Below are positions 26,209 through 34,365 of a stretch of DNA of 43,299 nt, in pieces. This stretch comes from CAZCCV01 sp964497515 (lineage in GTDB: Bacteria > Armatimonadota > UBA5829 > DTLH01). Below the pieces are notes generated by a model. The model searched no databases. It had not been told where the DNA came from and saw only the letters and a list, made by a program, of their open reading frames with translations. The position numbers were made by a program, and so were the translations under genes. Where the stretch lies: contig CAZCCV010000021.1 in the NCBI GenBank assembly GCA_964497515.1, forward strand, positions 1-43,299, in the 5' to 3' direction. Position 1 is the first letter of the stretch; each line of letters begins with the position of its first letter.

Positions 26209-26730
26209 ATGAGAAACATTGTTTTAATCGGGTTTATGGGGACAGGTAAAAGCCGCGTAGGATATATGATAGCAAGGAAGCTCGGACTGAAGTTTGTAGA
26301 TACAGATGATCTTATTGTTGAACGGCTGAAAATGCCCGTAAATGAGATCTTTGCCAAGCATGGTGAGGAGAAGTTTCGCGAGATAGAACGGCAGGTGGTC
26401 GCAAACGTAGCAGCTAACGGAGGCCAGGTGATTGCAACGGGAGGGGGCGTCCCGCTCTCGGAGGAGAACATCAGTAACCTGAAGAAAAATGGTATGCTGG
26501 TGTGTCTGATGGCTAGTCCAGATACAATTTATCGACGCACTCTAAGAAGTGATACCCGGCCATTGCTGCGAGTAGAAGACAGGCTGGAGCAAATCAAAAA
26601 GCTGATGGAATCACGACAGTTCTACTACTCGATTGCGGATCATCAGGTTGACACATCGACACGCCCCGCGAGTTCTATCGCTCGAGAGATAGTGGAGCTT
26701 TATCAATCATATGAGAACAATCCGAGCTGA
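26209..26730 (+). CDS. aroK: Shikimate kinase
   Basis: A 173-residue cytoplasmic P-loop kinase that phosphorylates shikimate with ATP. The Walker A motif is GFMGTGKS (8-15), the substrate/Mg-binding acidic motif is DTDD (31-34), and the shikimate-binding glycines are in IATGGGVPL (about 77-85). A lid region with RxxxR-type arginines follows (YRRTLRSDTRPLLR). It starts 57 bases after aroC with a modest SD (AGGA) and overlaps the start of aroB by 20 bases, so the two are probably translationally coupled. Confidence 0.96.
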   Translation: MRNIVLIGFMGTGKSRVGYMIARKLGLKFVDTDDLIVERLKMPVNEIFAKHGEEKFREIERQVVANVAANGGQVIATGGGVPLSEENISNLKKNGMLVCLMASPDTIYRRTLRSDTRPLLRVEDRLEQIKKLMESRQFYYSIADHQVDTSTRPASSIAREIVELYQSYENNPS

Positions 26731-27820
26731 GCTGGATAACGAGCGCAGCTACGACATAATTGTAGCGAGTGGAAGCCTCCCTTCGGTTGGAGAAGAGGTG
26801 GCGGGTGTTTGTGCTGGGCGCGCGGCTGTCGTGGTTATGGACAGCAATACAGGCCCGCTCTACGGCAACGACGTTATGGAAAGCCTCCGCCACGCCGGAT
26901 TCCAGACGTTCGCCGCAGATATCCCCGCCGGAGAAGAAAACAAGACGCTAGAAACAGCAACTGCCCTCTACAACAGGTTGCTCGACGTTCGACTGGACAG
27001 ATCGGGGATAGTTGTCACTCTCGGTGGCGGAGTAGTTGGTGATTTGGGAGGGTTCGTTGCGGCAACCTATATGCGCGGCATCGACTTTGTGCAGATTCCC
27101 ACCACCTTTCTTGCTCAGATCGACGCCAGCATTGGCGGAAAAGTGGGCGTAGACCTGCCGAGAGGCAAGAACCTCGTAGGAGCATTTCACCAGCCAAAGT
27201 TAGTGTTGATCGACCCCGATGTGCTGGCCACACTGCCGCAGCGCGAAATGACGAGCGGCTTGGCCGAACTGATCAAGTATGGTATAATTGCCGATCGAGG
27301 ACTGTTCGATTTTGTCGAATCTCAGACAGAGGCTTTGCGCCGGCTTGATCGAGACGTTCTGGAGGAGGCAATTGCCAGATCGTGTGAGATTAAAGCCGCG
27401 ATTGTGAGCCAAGACGAGAAGGAATCGGGGATAAGAGCGCTTCTGAACTACGGGCACACTGTAGGGCACGGCATTGAAGTTTCGGCTGGTTTCGGCAAGT
27501 ATTCTCACGGGGAAGCTGTGGCTATCGGAATGGTGTCTGCAGCTATGATATCGGAAGCCAAGACGCTCGCTCCTTCGGGAACAGCCCGACAGATTGCTGA
27601 TCTGCTTGAAAAGGTTGGGCTTCCGACAGTTGTTCATGATTCGGTCGATACGGAAGCTGTAATGCGAGCTATCGGCCACGACAAGAAAGTGCGGCTTGGC
27701 AAGCTCAGGTTTGTCCTGCCGAAGTCTATTGGAACTGTGGTAGTGTCTGATAACGTAAATGAATCAGACGTACGACAGGCGCTGGCTGAACAGCACAGGC
27801 TGTTTTCTCCTCGGGCATAA
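26711..27820 (+). CDS. aroB: 3-dehydroquinate synthase
   Basis: A 369-residue cytoplasmic, NAD- and divalent-metal-dependent enzyme that cyclises DAHP to 3-dehydroquinate, the second step of the shikimate pathway. The NAD-binding GGGVVGDLGGFVAATYMRG is at about 105-123. Metal ligands are Glu186 (GLAELIKYG), His249 (NYGHTVGHGIE) and His266 (SHGEAVAIG). IGGKVGVDLPRGKNLVGAFHQP is also diagnostic. Its ATG lies within the end of aroK. The N-terminus (RSYDIIVASGSL) aligns well with the family, supporting this start. Confidence 0.97.
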   Translation: MRTIRAELDNERSYDIIVASGSLPSVGEEVAGVCAGRAAVVVMDSNTGPLYGNDVMESLRHAGFQTFAADIPAGEENKTLETATALYNRLLDVRLDRSGIVVTLGGGVVGDLGGFVAATYMRGIDFVQIPTTFLAQIDASIGGKVGVDLPRGKNLVGAFHQPKLVLIDPDVLATLPQREMTSGLAELIKYGIIADRGLFDFVESQTEALRRLDRDVLEEAIARSCEIKAAIVSQDEKESGIRALLNYGHTVGHGIEVSAGFGKYSHGEAVAIGMVSAAMISEAKTLAPSGTARQIADLLEKVGLPTVVHDSVDTEAVMRAIGHDKKVRLGKLRFVLPKSIGTVVVSDNVNESDVRQALAEQHRLFSPRA

Positions 27821-27864
27821 ACGGGGTCCCCTGCCCTGCCCGAACTCGGTGGGTACACAGTCAA

Positions 27865-28053
27865 ATGGCAAACTTTTTGATAGGAATCTGGGGAGCGGTG
27901 GTGCTCATATTCGCTGTAGCTGCTTATTTTTCGCCGGATGCTGCATCCCTTGAACCATTTGGACGTTATCTGTATATGGGAGTGCTCGTTCTCAGTATAA
28001 TCACTTTGGCGCTCGGACTCATTCGTCCGCTGCACGATGACAAGCGTAACTGA
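27865..28053 (+). CDS. Small two-helix membrane protein
   Basis: A 62-residue protein with two hydrophobic helices (about 3-22 and 34-52) and a short charged tail (HDDKRN). I recognise no family. It lies 44 bases after aroB and 68 bases before the PASTA kinase, in the same direction, so it is probably part of the transcript. A GGTGGG weak SD is upstream. The hydrophobic pattern and intact frame make it a credible gene. Confidence 0.6.
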   Translation: MANFLIGIWGAVVLIFAVAAYFSPDAASLEPFGRYLYMGVLVLSIITLALGLIRPLHDDKRN

Positions 28054-28121
28054 TTGCATCTGCAAAAGAAGCTTCAAACTGAACGAGGTAAGTTGTTCCA
28101 GTAGTACGGGGGATAATCGGG

Positions 28122-29864
28122 TTGATAGGACAAATAGTCAATTACAGATACGAAGTCCTGGAGAAATGCGGAGATGGCACGTTTTTCTCCGTTTACAAGG
28201 CGCGTGACAAGGTAATGAACCGACTGGTGGCCATTAAGACCCTGGCGCCAACTTATGCTGCTAATCACGACTTTGCAGACAGGCTAATCGGGGAATCGCA
28301 GGCGGTTACCAGCCTCAACCATCCAAATATCGCGAAGGTTCTGGAATCTGATTCGCACAACGACACCTACTTCACTGTGGTCGAGTATGTGCGGGGCGTG
28401 AACCTGAAGGATCGCATCACACGCACTGCTCCTTTTGCAATAGCGTATGCTGTGGATATTGCAATCGCTGTTGCCGAGGCACTCGACTACGCGCACAGAC
28501 AAGGCGCAGTCCACGGCGATGTAAGACCGCACAATATTCTAACCAGCCCCGAAGGACAGGTTAAGCTAGCTGATTTCGGCACCGCAAAAGCATTGGCAGC
28601 ATTTCCGGAGATTAGAGAAGCCACAATGCTCCGATCTGTGCATTATACTTCACCCGAAGTGCTGCGCGGTGAAGCGCCACAGCCTACGAGTGACATCTAC
28701 TCACTGGGCGTGGTGCTTTTTGAAATGCTGACAGGCTCTGTACCTTATGACGGCGTGACATCCACCGAAATCGCAGCAAAACAGCTTGAGGCCGCAGTGC
28801 CATCGCCTCATATACAAAACGCAGGAATTCCACCAGTGCTGAATGAAATCGTGATGAAGGCGATGCAGAAAGCCCCTTCACAGCGGTACTCAACTGCAAC
28901 CGCACTGATTGCTGCGCTGGTGCGAGTGAAAGAATGGCTTAGAACCGGACAGACTCCTCCGTCGAAGGTCGAAGTGACCTTAGATAATGATACGGCCTAT
29001 GTAGTTGACGACAGACGCGATGGACTCTTCAAAACTCTGGCATTTTGGGTGCTGGGTGTTCTGACAGTTGCTGTGGCAACAGGGATAGTAGTCACAATGC
29101 TGGCAGGCAAACAAAGTGGCTACCCAATGCCCAATCTGATAGGACAGACGCTTGAGCAAGCCGAAAGAATTCTTAGCCAGACTGGATTAGAAGCGAGCGA
29201 TCCGAAATACGAGTTCAATGACCAATACCCTGAAGGTCAGATATATATGACCGATCCTCGGTCGGGAGGCAATGTGCCTAGAGACAAACCGTGGGTACAA
29301 GTATGGGTGAGCAAAGGCCCAACCCTGAAGCCTGTACCAAACCTCGTCGGTTTGTCTACCAACGACGCTTCTGAGCGGCTGTCAAGTGCTGGGTTTATGC
29401 TCGGTTCGGTCACTCAGGAGTACAACGGGGCAATACCGGAAGACCGAATCATTCGGCAGTTGCCTCGAGCTGGAGAGAAGGCGGAGTCACAGAGAAGAAT
29501 AGATATAGTTGTTAGTCTCGGGCCTCAACCGCAGACTCCTCCAAAGGACCCCGATCAGGACTCCGAGACCAGCGTGTCGATCACCAAAGAGCACGACCAA
29601 TCGGAAACTAATGCTCAAGATGAAACAGCCGAGCAGGCGACTGATACAGCTCGGCCGTTTACGATAAGGATCGCTGTTCCGGTTGATGCCAGAGGCGCTC
29701 AGGAAGTCCGTATAGTCACAACCGACAGATACGGAGAGAAGGAACAGTATAACGAGGTTCACCAGCCGGGTGACAATCTTGTTCGAACAGTTAGAGTCTA
29801 CGGCTCAGATGCCGGAATCAAAGTGTATATTGGCGGGCAGTTGGTGCTCGACCAGACTAGATAG
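28122..29864 (+). CDS. pknB: PASTA-domain serine/threonine protein kinase
   Basis: A 580-residue membrane kinase with a TTG start, chosen because GGGGGAT lies 8 bases upstream and the family-typical N-terminus IGQIVNYRYEVLEKCGDG follows. The kinase domain spans about 10-270: nucleotide loop GDGTFF, Lys39 (VAIK), Glu58, catalytic loop HGDVRPHN (131-138; the usual HRDxKxxN Lys is Arg135) and DFG (151-153). A transmembrane helix is at about 305-328. Two PASTA domains follow (about 334-400 and 402-468), then a Gln/Asp/Thr-rich linker and an extra C-terminal beta domain (about 510-580). PASTA kinases sense peptidoglycan fragments or lipid II and control cell-wall growth. rpe follows, as in many Firmicutes, although prpC and rsgA are absent. 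Confidence 0.93.
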   Translation: MIGQIVNYRYEVLEKCGDGTFFSVYKARDKVMNRLVAIKTLAPTYAANHDFADRLIGESQAVTSLNHPNIAKVLESDSHNDTYFTVVEYVRGVNLKDRITRTAPFAIAYAVDIAIAVAEALDYAHRQGAVHGDVRPHNILTSPEGQVKLADFGTAKALAAFPEIREATMLRSVHYTSPEVLRGEAPQPTSDIYSLGVVLFEMLTGSVPYDGVTSTEIAAKQLEAAVPSPHIQNAGIPPVLNEIVMKAMQKAPSQRYSTATALIAALVRVKEWLRTGQTPPSKVEVTLDNDTAYVVDDRRDGLFKTLAFWVLGVLTVAVATGIVVTMLAGKQSGYPMPNLIGQTLEQAERILSQTGLEASDPKYEFNDQYPEGQIYMTDPRSGGNVPRDKPWVQVWVSKGPTLKPVPNLVGLSTNDASERLSSAGFMLGSVTQEYNGAIPEDRIIRQLPRAGEKAESQRRIDIVVSLGPQPQTPPKDPDQDSETSVSITKEHDQSETNAQDETAEQATDTARPFTIRIAVPVDARGAQEVRIVTTDRYGEKEQYNEVHQPGDNLVRTVRVYGSDAGIKVYIGGQLVLDQTR

Positions 29865-29876
29865 AAGAGGTGATAA

Positions 29877-30560
29877 TTGGAGATCAAAATCGCGCCATCG
29901 CTACTCTCTGCTGACTTTGCCGAACTGACGAATGCAGTTCGCAGTGTCGAGGCTGGCGGTGGGCGCTATCTGCACTTTGATGTGATGGATGGCCATTTCG
30001 TTCCCAATATTACATTTGGCTCGATGGTTGTCCGTGCACTCAGGCCTATTACTGATCTGAACTTCGTTGTGCATCTTATGATCTATCATCCTGAGCAGTT
30101 CGTGGAAGAATTCGCGCAGGCCGGGGCAAACTCGATTACCGTACATGCTGAGGCATGCCCCCATCTGCACAGGGTAATTCAGCAGATTAGAGCGGCTGGA
30201 GCCAAGCCTGGAGTAGCACTTAACCCGGCGACACCGCTTTCGGCTATCGATTATGTGATCGAAGACATTGATCTCATGCTGGTTATGACGGTGAACCCCG
30301 GTTTTGGTGGCCAGGAGTTCATAGAGTCTATGCTTCCTAAGATACGAGACGCTCGAGCTATGGCTGATGCCACAGGACGAGAGATTGACATAGCGGTAGA
30401 CGGTGGGATAGAAGCTCAGACCTGCAAACGCGTCGTGGAGGCAGGAGCTAATCTGCTGGTAGCGGGAAGTTCCGTGTTCAGTAACAAACAGATGAGTATT
30501 CCTGAAGCTGTTCGTGCGCTGGAAGACTGCGCTGCCATCTGCCTGAAGAATATGAAATGA
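29877..30560 (+). CDS. rpe: Ribulose-phosphate 3-epimerase
   Basis: A 227-residue TIM-barrel enzyme that interconverts ribulose 5-phosphate and xylulose 5-phosphate. Motifs: IAPSLLSADFAEL (about 5-17), LHFDVMDGHFVPNITFG (metal-binding His and catalytic Asp, about 33-49), VHLMI, MTVNPGFGGQEFI and VDGGI, with GSSVF near the end. No ATG is available. ATT at 29877 lies 5 bases after GAGG in an 8-base match to the anti-SD (GAGGTGAT, 29868-29875); an in-frame GTG at 29871 is the alternative, but it overlaps that SD. It starts 12 bases after the kinase. Ribulose 5-phosphate is also the substrate of RibB, encoded downstream. Confidence 0.95.
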   Translation: MEIKIAPSLLSADFAELTNAVRSVEAGGGRYLHFDVMDGHFVPNITFGSMVVRALRPITDLNFVVHLMIYHPEQFVEEFAQAGANSITVHAEACPHLHRVIQQIRAAGAKPGVALNPATPLSAIDYVIEDIDLMLVMTVNPGFGGQEFIESMLPKIRDARAMADATGREIDIAVDGGIEAQTCKRVVEAGANLLVAGSSVFSNKQMSIPEAVRALEDCAAICLKNMK

Positions 30561-30922
30561 TACTTCAGACTGTTATCATCGCATTGATTGTTCTGGTTGC
30601 GGTGGGTATCCTCGTGGAAGCTCGAAGTTGGGCGAGGCACGACAAATCGCTGCCAAATCACCAAAAGATTTATCGTATCGCTGCAGCGGTGCTGGTAGAA
30701 GCTGTGCTGATTATGATACTCGTGAGTAAGTCGTATCTAGAAGGCAAGAGTCCAGCAGCTATAGCGTATTATTGGACAATCGCTTTAGCGCTCGCGTTCT
30801 TGCTATTTGTGCTGGCCTTACTCGACATCCGAGCAACGCTTGTAACCTACGAGGACAAACGCGCGGATATGATAGTGAAGCTGGTAACCGACAACAACAG
30901 CGGGGATTCTGAGGAGAAGTAA
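30557..30922 (+). CDS. Small membrane protein
   Basis: A 121-residue protein with three predicted hydrophobic helices (about 3-22, 42-60 and 70-91) and a charged, acidic C-terminal tail of about 30 residues. It overlaps the rpe stop by four bases (ATGA), so it is translationally coupled, and it is followed 3 bases later by the probable ribD start. No family recognised. Tight packing in the operon strongly supports it as a real gene. Confidence 0.7.
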   Translation: MILQTVIIALIVLVAVGILVEARSWARHDKSLPNHQKIYRIAAAVLVEAVLIMILVSKSYLEGKSPAAIAYYWTIALALAFLLFVLALLDIRATLVTYEDKRADMIVKLVTDNNSGDSEEK

Positions 30923-30925
30923 GCT

Positions 30926-32017
30926 ATAGACGAGCGAGCTTATATGCTTCGGGCGTTGGCACTAGCGAAGCGCGGAAAAACAAGCCCGAACCCGATGGTC
31001 GGAGCTATCATCGTAAAAGATGGTAAAATCGTCGGCGAAGGCTACCATCGTCGGGCAGGAGAGGCGCACGCAGAGGTCGTGGCACTTCGGCAGGCCGGTG
31101 AGCAAGCCAGAGGGGCTGCGATCTATGTCACATTGGAACCCTGCTGTCACTACGGTAAAACCCCACCCTGCACACAGGCTATAATAGAATCGGGTGTAAC
31201 AAAGGTAGTGGCAGCGATAGTCGATCCGAACCCAAAGGTTGCCGGACGGGGAATCGCTCTGCTTAAAAGCGCAGGAATCGAGACACAGGTGGGATTGCTC
31301 GAAGACAAAGCGCTCAAGCTGAATGAAGTCTTCATCAAGTATGTAAAGACCGGTATGCCTTATGTTACACTGAAGTTAGCGATGTCGCTGGATGGCAAGA
31401 CTGCCACACGGACTGGCGAATCGAAATGGATCAGTTGTGAGGCGTCACGGCAGGTTGTTCATCGGCTGAGGAAGCGGTGCGACGCGATCGTGATAGGAAT
31501 CGGGACAGCACTAGCTGACAACCCTTCGTTAACTGCAAGGATAGGCAAGACTACCGCCTACCCTACCCGGGTTGTTGTCGACAGCAAAGCTCGCACTCCT
31601 ACAGATAGCAATCTGTTCCGACAACCAAAAGGTGAGACTGTCGTAGCAGTGACATCGGAGGCGCCTAGGGAAAACTTGCGGAATCTTGAAAATGTCGGCG
31701 CGTGTGTTATTACTGTGGACGATGCCTGCGGCAAAGTGAACCTGAAATCGCTTTTTGAGCAATTGGCAGAATTGGGGCTTACAAACCTGCTTATGGAGGG
31801 CGGTGGGCAGTTGGCTGCAAGTGCGCTGTCGGCCGGTGTTGTAGACAAGATTCTCGTTTTCATAGCTCCGCTGATTGTTGGAGGCGAAGAAGCCCGGACA
31901 GCTGTCGAAGGTTTGGGAATAGCTTCTATGGCTGATGCGCTTAGAATCGATGGCATTAGGGTTAGAAATGTAGGCTGTGATATCTTGATAGAGGGTTATC
32001 CGTGTTCACAGGGCTAG
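30926..32017 (+). CDS. ribD: Bifunctional riboflavin deaminase-reductase RibD
   Basis: A two-domain enzyme for the second and third steps of riboflavin synthesis. The deaminase zinc site is HAE (48-50 from this start) and PCCHYGKTPPC (72-82). The reductase domain begins near MPYVTLKLAMSLDGKTAT and ends with the conserved MEGGGQLAASAL region. Start choice: an ATA at 30926 gives (I/M)DERAYMLRALALAK, matching the usual RibD beginning, and lies 9 bases after GAGGAG. The first ATG (30944) would remove these residues and has no SD. An in-frame stop directly upstream excludes earlier starts. The end overlaps ribE by 16 bases. Confidence 0.95.
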   Translation: MDERAYMLRALALAKRGKTSPNPMVGAIIVKDGKIVGEGYHRRAGEAHAEVVALRQAGEQARGAAIYVTLEPCCHYGKTPPCTQAIIESGVTKVVAAIVDPNPKVAGRGIALLKSAGIETQVGLLEDKALKLNEVFIKYVKTGMPYVTLKLAMSLDGKTATRTGESKWISCEASRQVVHRLRKRCDAIVIGIGTALADNPSLTARIGKTTAYPTRVVVDSKARTPTDSNLFRQPKGETVVAVTSEAPRENLRNLENVGACVITVDDACGKVNLKSLFEQLAELGLTNLLMEGGGQLAASALSAGVVDKILVFIAPLIVGGEEARTAVEGLGIASMADALRIDGIRVRNVGCDILIEGYPCSQG

Positions 32018-32646
32018 TAGAAGAAGTTGGAATAGTAAAAGGGATTACTCGGGGTGCCGGAGCTCGGATAACAGTGGCTGCGAAGGTGGTTTCTGACGGA
32101 GCCAAGCTCGGCGACAGCATAGCAATTAACGGCGTGTGCCTTACAATCACGAATATATCGGGAAATGAACTCAGCTTTGATGCCGTAGAGGAGACTCTGT
32201 CGCGAAGCAATCTTGGAAGACTGCGACCTGGAGATACCATGAACCTCGAACGTGCAGTGTCGGCAGACAGGCTGTTTGGCGGACACTTCGTTCTGGGGCA
32301 CGTCGACGGACTTGGGACTATCGTGAGCTTCGAGAAAGAGCCAGGCGAGACGATGATCGTTGTCCGAGCATCAGAAGAAATAATGAGATATGTGGTGCCG
32401 AAGGGGTCGATAGCAGTTGACGGAATGAGCCTTACGGTTGCGTGGGAGAAGGATGACCAATTCGCAGTGGCGATAATCCCTCACACGTTTGCAAACACAA
32501 CACTCGCAACCAGGCGGCCGGGAGACGCTGTCAATCTTGAGACAGATATATTGGGAAAGTACATAGACAAGCTCATATCAGGACGGACAAAAAGCCGTGG
32601 TGTCACGGCGCAGCTTCTGGCTGATTCGGGTTTTCTGGAGGAATAG
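32002..32646 (+). CDS. ribE: Riboflavin synthase, alpha subunit
   Basis: A 214-residue enzyme that dismutates two 6,7-dimethyl-8-ribityllumazine molecules to riboflavin and a pyrimidinedione. It shows the family's two tandem barrels: repeat 1 from MFTGLVEEVG with GDSIAINGVCLTI, repeat 2 from GHVDGLGTIV with GSIAVDGMSLTV. The GTG start is preceded by GAGGG 6 bases upstream and lies inside the end of ribD. MFTGLVEE is the near-invariant N-terminus, so the start is secure. Some nomenclatures call this gene ribC. Confidence 0.96.
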   Translation: MFTGLVEEVGIVKGITRGAGARITVAAKVVSDGAKLGDSIAINGVCLTITNISGNELSFDAVEETLSRSNLGRLRPGDTMNLERAVSADRLFGGHFVLGHVDGLGTIVSFEKEPGETMIVVRASEEIMRYVVPKGSIAVDGMSLTVAWEKDDQFAVAIIPHTFANTTLATRRPGDAVNLETDILGKYIDKLISGRTKSRGVTAQLLADSGFLEE

Positions 32647-32649
32647 TAG

Positions 32650-33858
32650 TTGTCGGAAGAGTTTCAATTCAGTAGCATACCGGAAATAGTTGAAGACCTG
32701 AAAGCCGGTAAGATGGTCGTATTCATCGACGATGAAGACCGCGAGAATGAGGGCGATTTCATAATGGCTGCAGAGTTGGTGACGCCGGAGGCCATCAACT
32801 TTATGGCCAGATACGGTCGAGGGCTGATCTGCACACCAATGTCATCAGAGGAAATCGAGCGGTTGGATCTGCCGATGATGTCCGATCACAATACGGCGAA
32901 GCTAGGGACGGCGTTCACCATTAGCGTAGATGCAGCAAAAGGAACGACCACGGGAATCTCGGCTGCTGATAGAGCGGTGACCATCGAGAGTCTGGCTGAT
33001 CCGGACTCGGTGCCATCAGATTTCTGCAGACCCGGGCACATCTTCCCTCTACGAGCTGCAGACGGTGGGGTGCTCGTTCGCGCGGGCCATACGGAGGCTG
33101 TAGTCGATCTCTTGGGGATAGCAGGATTGAAGCCCGTAGGCATTCTCTGCGAGATTATGAACGAAGATGGCACAATGGCTCGTGTACCCGAGCTCATCGA
33201 ACTTGCCAAGCGCTTTGATTTGAAAATGGGGACGATTGCGGATCTCATCAGATACCGCCGCGTAAACGAAAGGCTAATCAGCAAGTTTGCGACTACGCTA
33301 ATCCCAACCAAGTTCGGTGAGTTTGTAACGCACGGCTACGAGACTACAATCGGGAGTAACCCATATGTGGCTCTGGTGATGGGCGATGTATCCGACGGAG
33401 AACCGACGCTCGTGCGCATACACTCCGGATGCCTTACAGGGGATGTTTTCCACTCGCTGCGATGTGATTGTGGCCAACAGCTTGAGCTTGCTATGCAGAA
33501 GGTAGCAGAAGAAGGCAAAGGGGTTATACTCTACATATATCACCACGAAGGTCGCGGCATTGGGTTGGTTAACAAACTGAAGACGTACGTGCTGCAAGAC
33601 CACGGCGCAGATACAGTGGAAGCCAACGAAATGCTCGGTTTCGCACCGGATCTGCGAGACTACAGCATAGGCGCGCAGATTCTGGTAGACCTTGGCGTAA
33701 AGAAGATCAGGCTTATGAGCAACAACCCGGCCAAATGTGCTGGATTAAGCGGCTATGATCTAGAGATTGTTGAACGAGTACCGCTAGTCTGCAAACCGAA
33801 CTCTATCAACGAGCGGTATTTGAAGACTAAGCGTGACAAAATGGGACACACATTATAG
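32650..33858 (+). CDS. ribBA: Bifunctional DHBP synthase / GTP cyclohydrolase II
   Basis: A 402-residue fusion. Residues ~1-205 are 3,4-dihydroxy-2-butanone-4-phosphate synthase (DDEDRENEGDFI, 27-38; DFCRPGHIFPLRA; RAGHTEAVVDL), which uses ribulose 5-phosphate. Residues ~206-402 are GTP cyclohydrolase II, with the zinc cysteines in SGCLTGDVFHSLRCDCG and the YHHEGRGIGL catalytic segment. The protein thus commits both precursors to riboflavin. The TTG start lies 7 bases after GGAGGA and 3 bases after ribE. Confidence 0.97.
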   Translation: MSEEFQFSSIPEIVEDLKAGKMVVFIDDEDRENEGDFIMAAELVTPEAINFMARYGRGLICTPMSSEEIERLDLPMMSDHNTAKLGTAFTISVDAAKGTTTGISAADRAVTIESLADPDSVPSDFCRPGHIFPLRAADGGVLVRAGHTEAVVDLLGIAGLKPVGILCEIMNEDGTMARVPELIELAKRFDLKMGTIADLIRYRRVNERLISKFATTLIPTKFGEFVTHGYETTIGSNPYVALVMGDVSDGEPTLVRIHSGCLTGDVFHSLRCDCGQQLELAMQKVAEEGKGVILYIYHHEGRGIGLVNKLKTYVLQDHGADTVEANEMLGFAPDLRDYSIGAQILVDLGVKKIRLMSNNPAKCAGLSGYDLEIVERVPLVCKPNSINERYLKTKRDKMGHTL

Positions 33859-33867
33859 GAGGGAGCA

Positions 33868-34335
33868 ATGCCTAAGACATACGAAGGAAAAATGCTGGCG
33901 GCTGGGCTGAAGTTCGGAATCGTAGTCAGCCGGTTTAATGAGTTCATAACGAACAAGCTCTTGAGTGGTGCATTGGATTCGCTGCTGCGTCACGGGGCAG
34001 AAGATGCCAGTATCGAAGTAGCGTGGGTTCCTGGAACGTTTGAGATTCCAATGACGGCTCAGAAGATGGCTAATTCAGGCAAATACGATGCAGTAATCTG
34101 CCTGGGTGCTTTGATCCGCGGATCAACCCCGCATTTCGACTACATTGCGGCGGAGGCATCGAAAGGAATAGCCCAGGTGGGTCTTTCGACAGGAGTCCCG
34201 ACGATCTTTGGGGTCATCACTACAGAGAATATTGAACAAGCCATCGAACGAGCCGGAACAAAAGCCGGAAACAAAGGCTCCGCAGCGGCTGAATCTGCAA
34301 TTGAGATGGCCAACTTACTGAAATCCTTGAGCTAA
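33868..34335 (+). CDS. ribH: 6,7-dimethyl-8-ribityllumazine synthase
   Basis: A 155-residue enzyme that condenses the RibD pathway product with dihydroxybutanone phosphate. Motifs: IVVSRFNEFIT (about 18-28), WVPGTFEIP (53-61), CLGALIRGSTPHFDYI with catalytic His89, and TTENIEQAIERAGTKAGNKG. It normally assembles into pentamers or 60-mer shells. TAGGAGGGAGCA gives a strong SD, and the gene begins 9 bases after ribBA. It completes the riboflavin set. Confidence 0.97.
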   Translation: MPKTYEGKMLAAGLKFGIVVSRFNEFITNKLLSGALDSLLRHGAEDASIEVAWVPGTFEIPMTAQKMANSGKYDAVICLGALIRGSTPHFDYIAAEASKGIAQVGLSTGVPTIFGVITTENIEQAIERAGTKAGNKGSAAAESAIEMANLLKSLS

Positions 34336-34365
34336 AAGCCTCCTGGAACAAAGGTTGAAGTCGTT

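Noticed and set aside
30900..30945. FMN riboswitch before ribD
   Set aside because: Only a few bases separate ribD from the previous gene, and no RFN-element consensus is seen there or before rpe.
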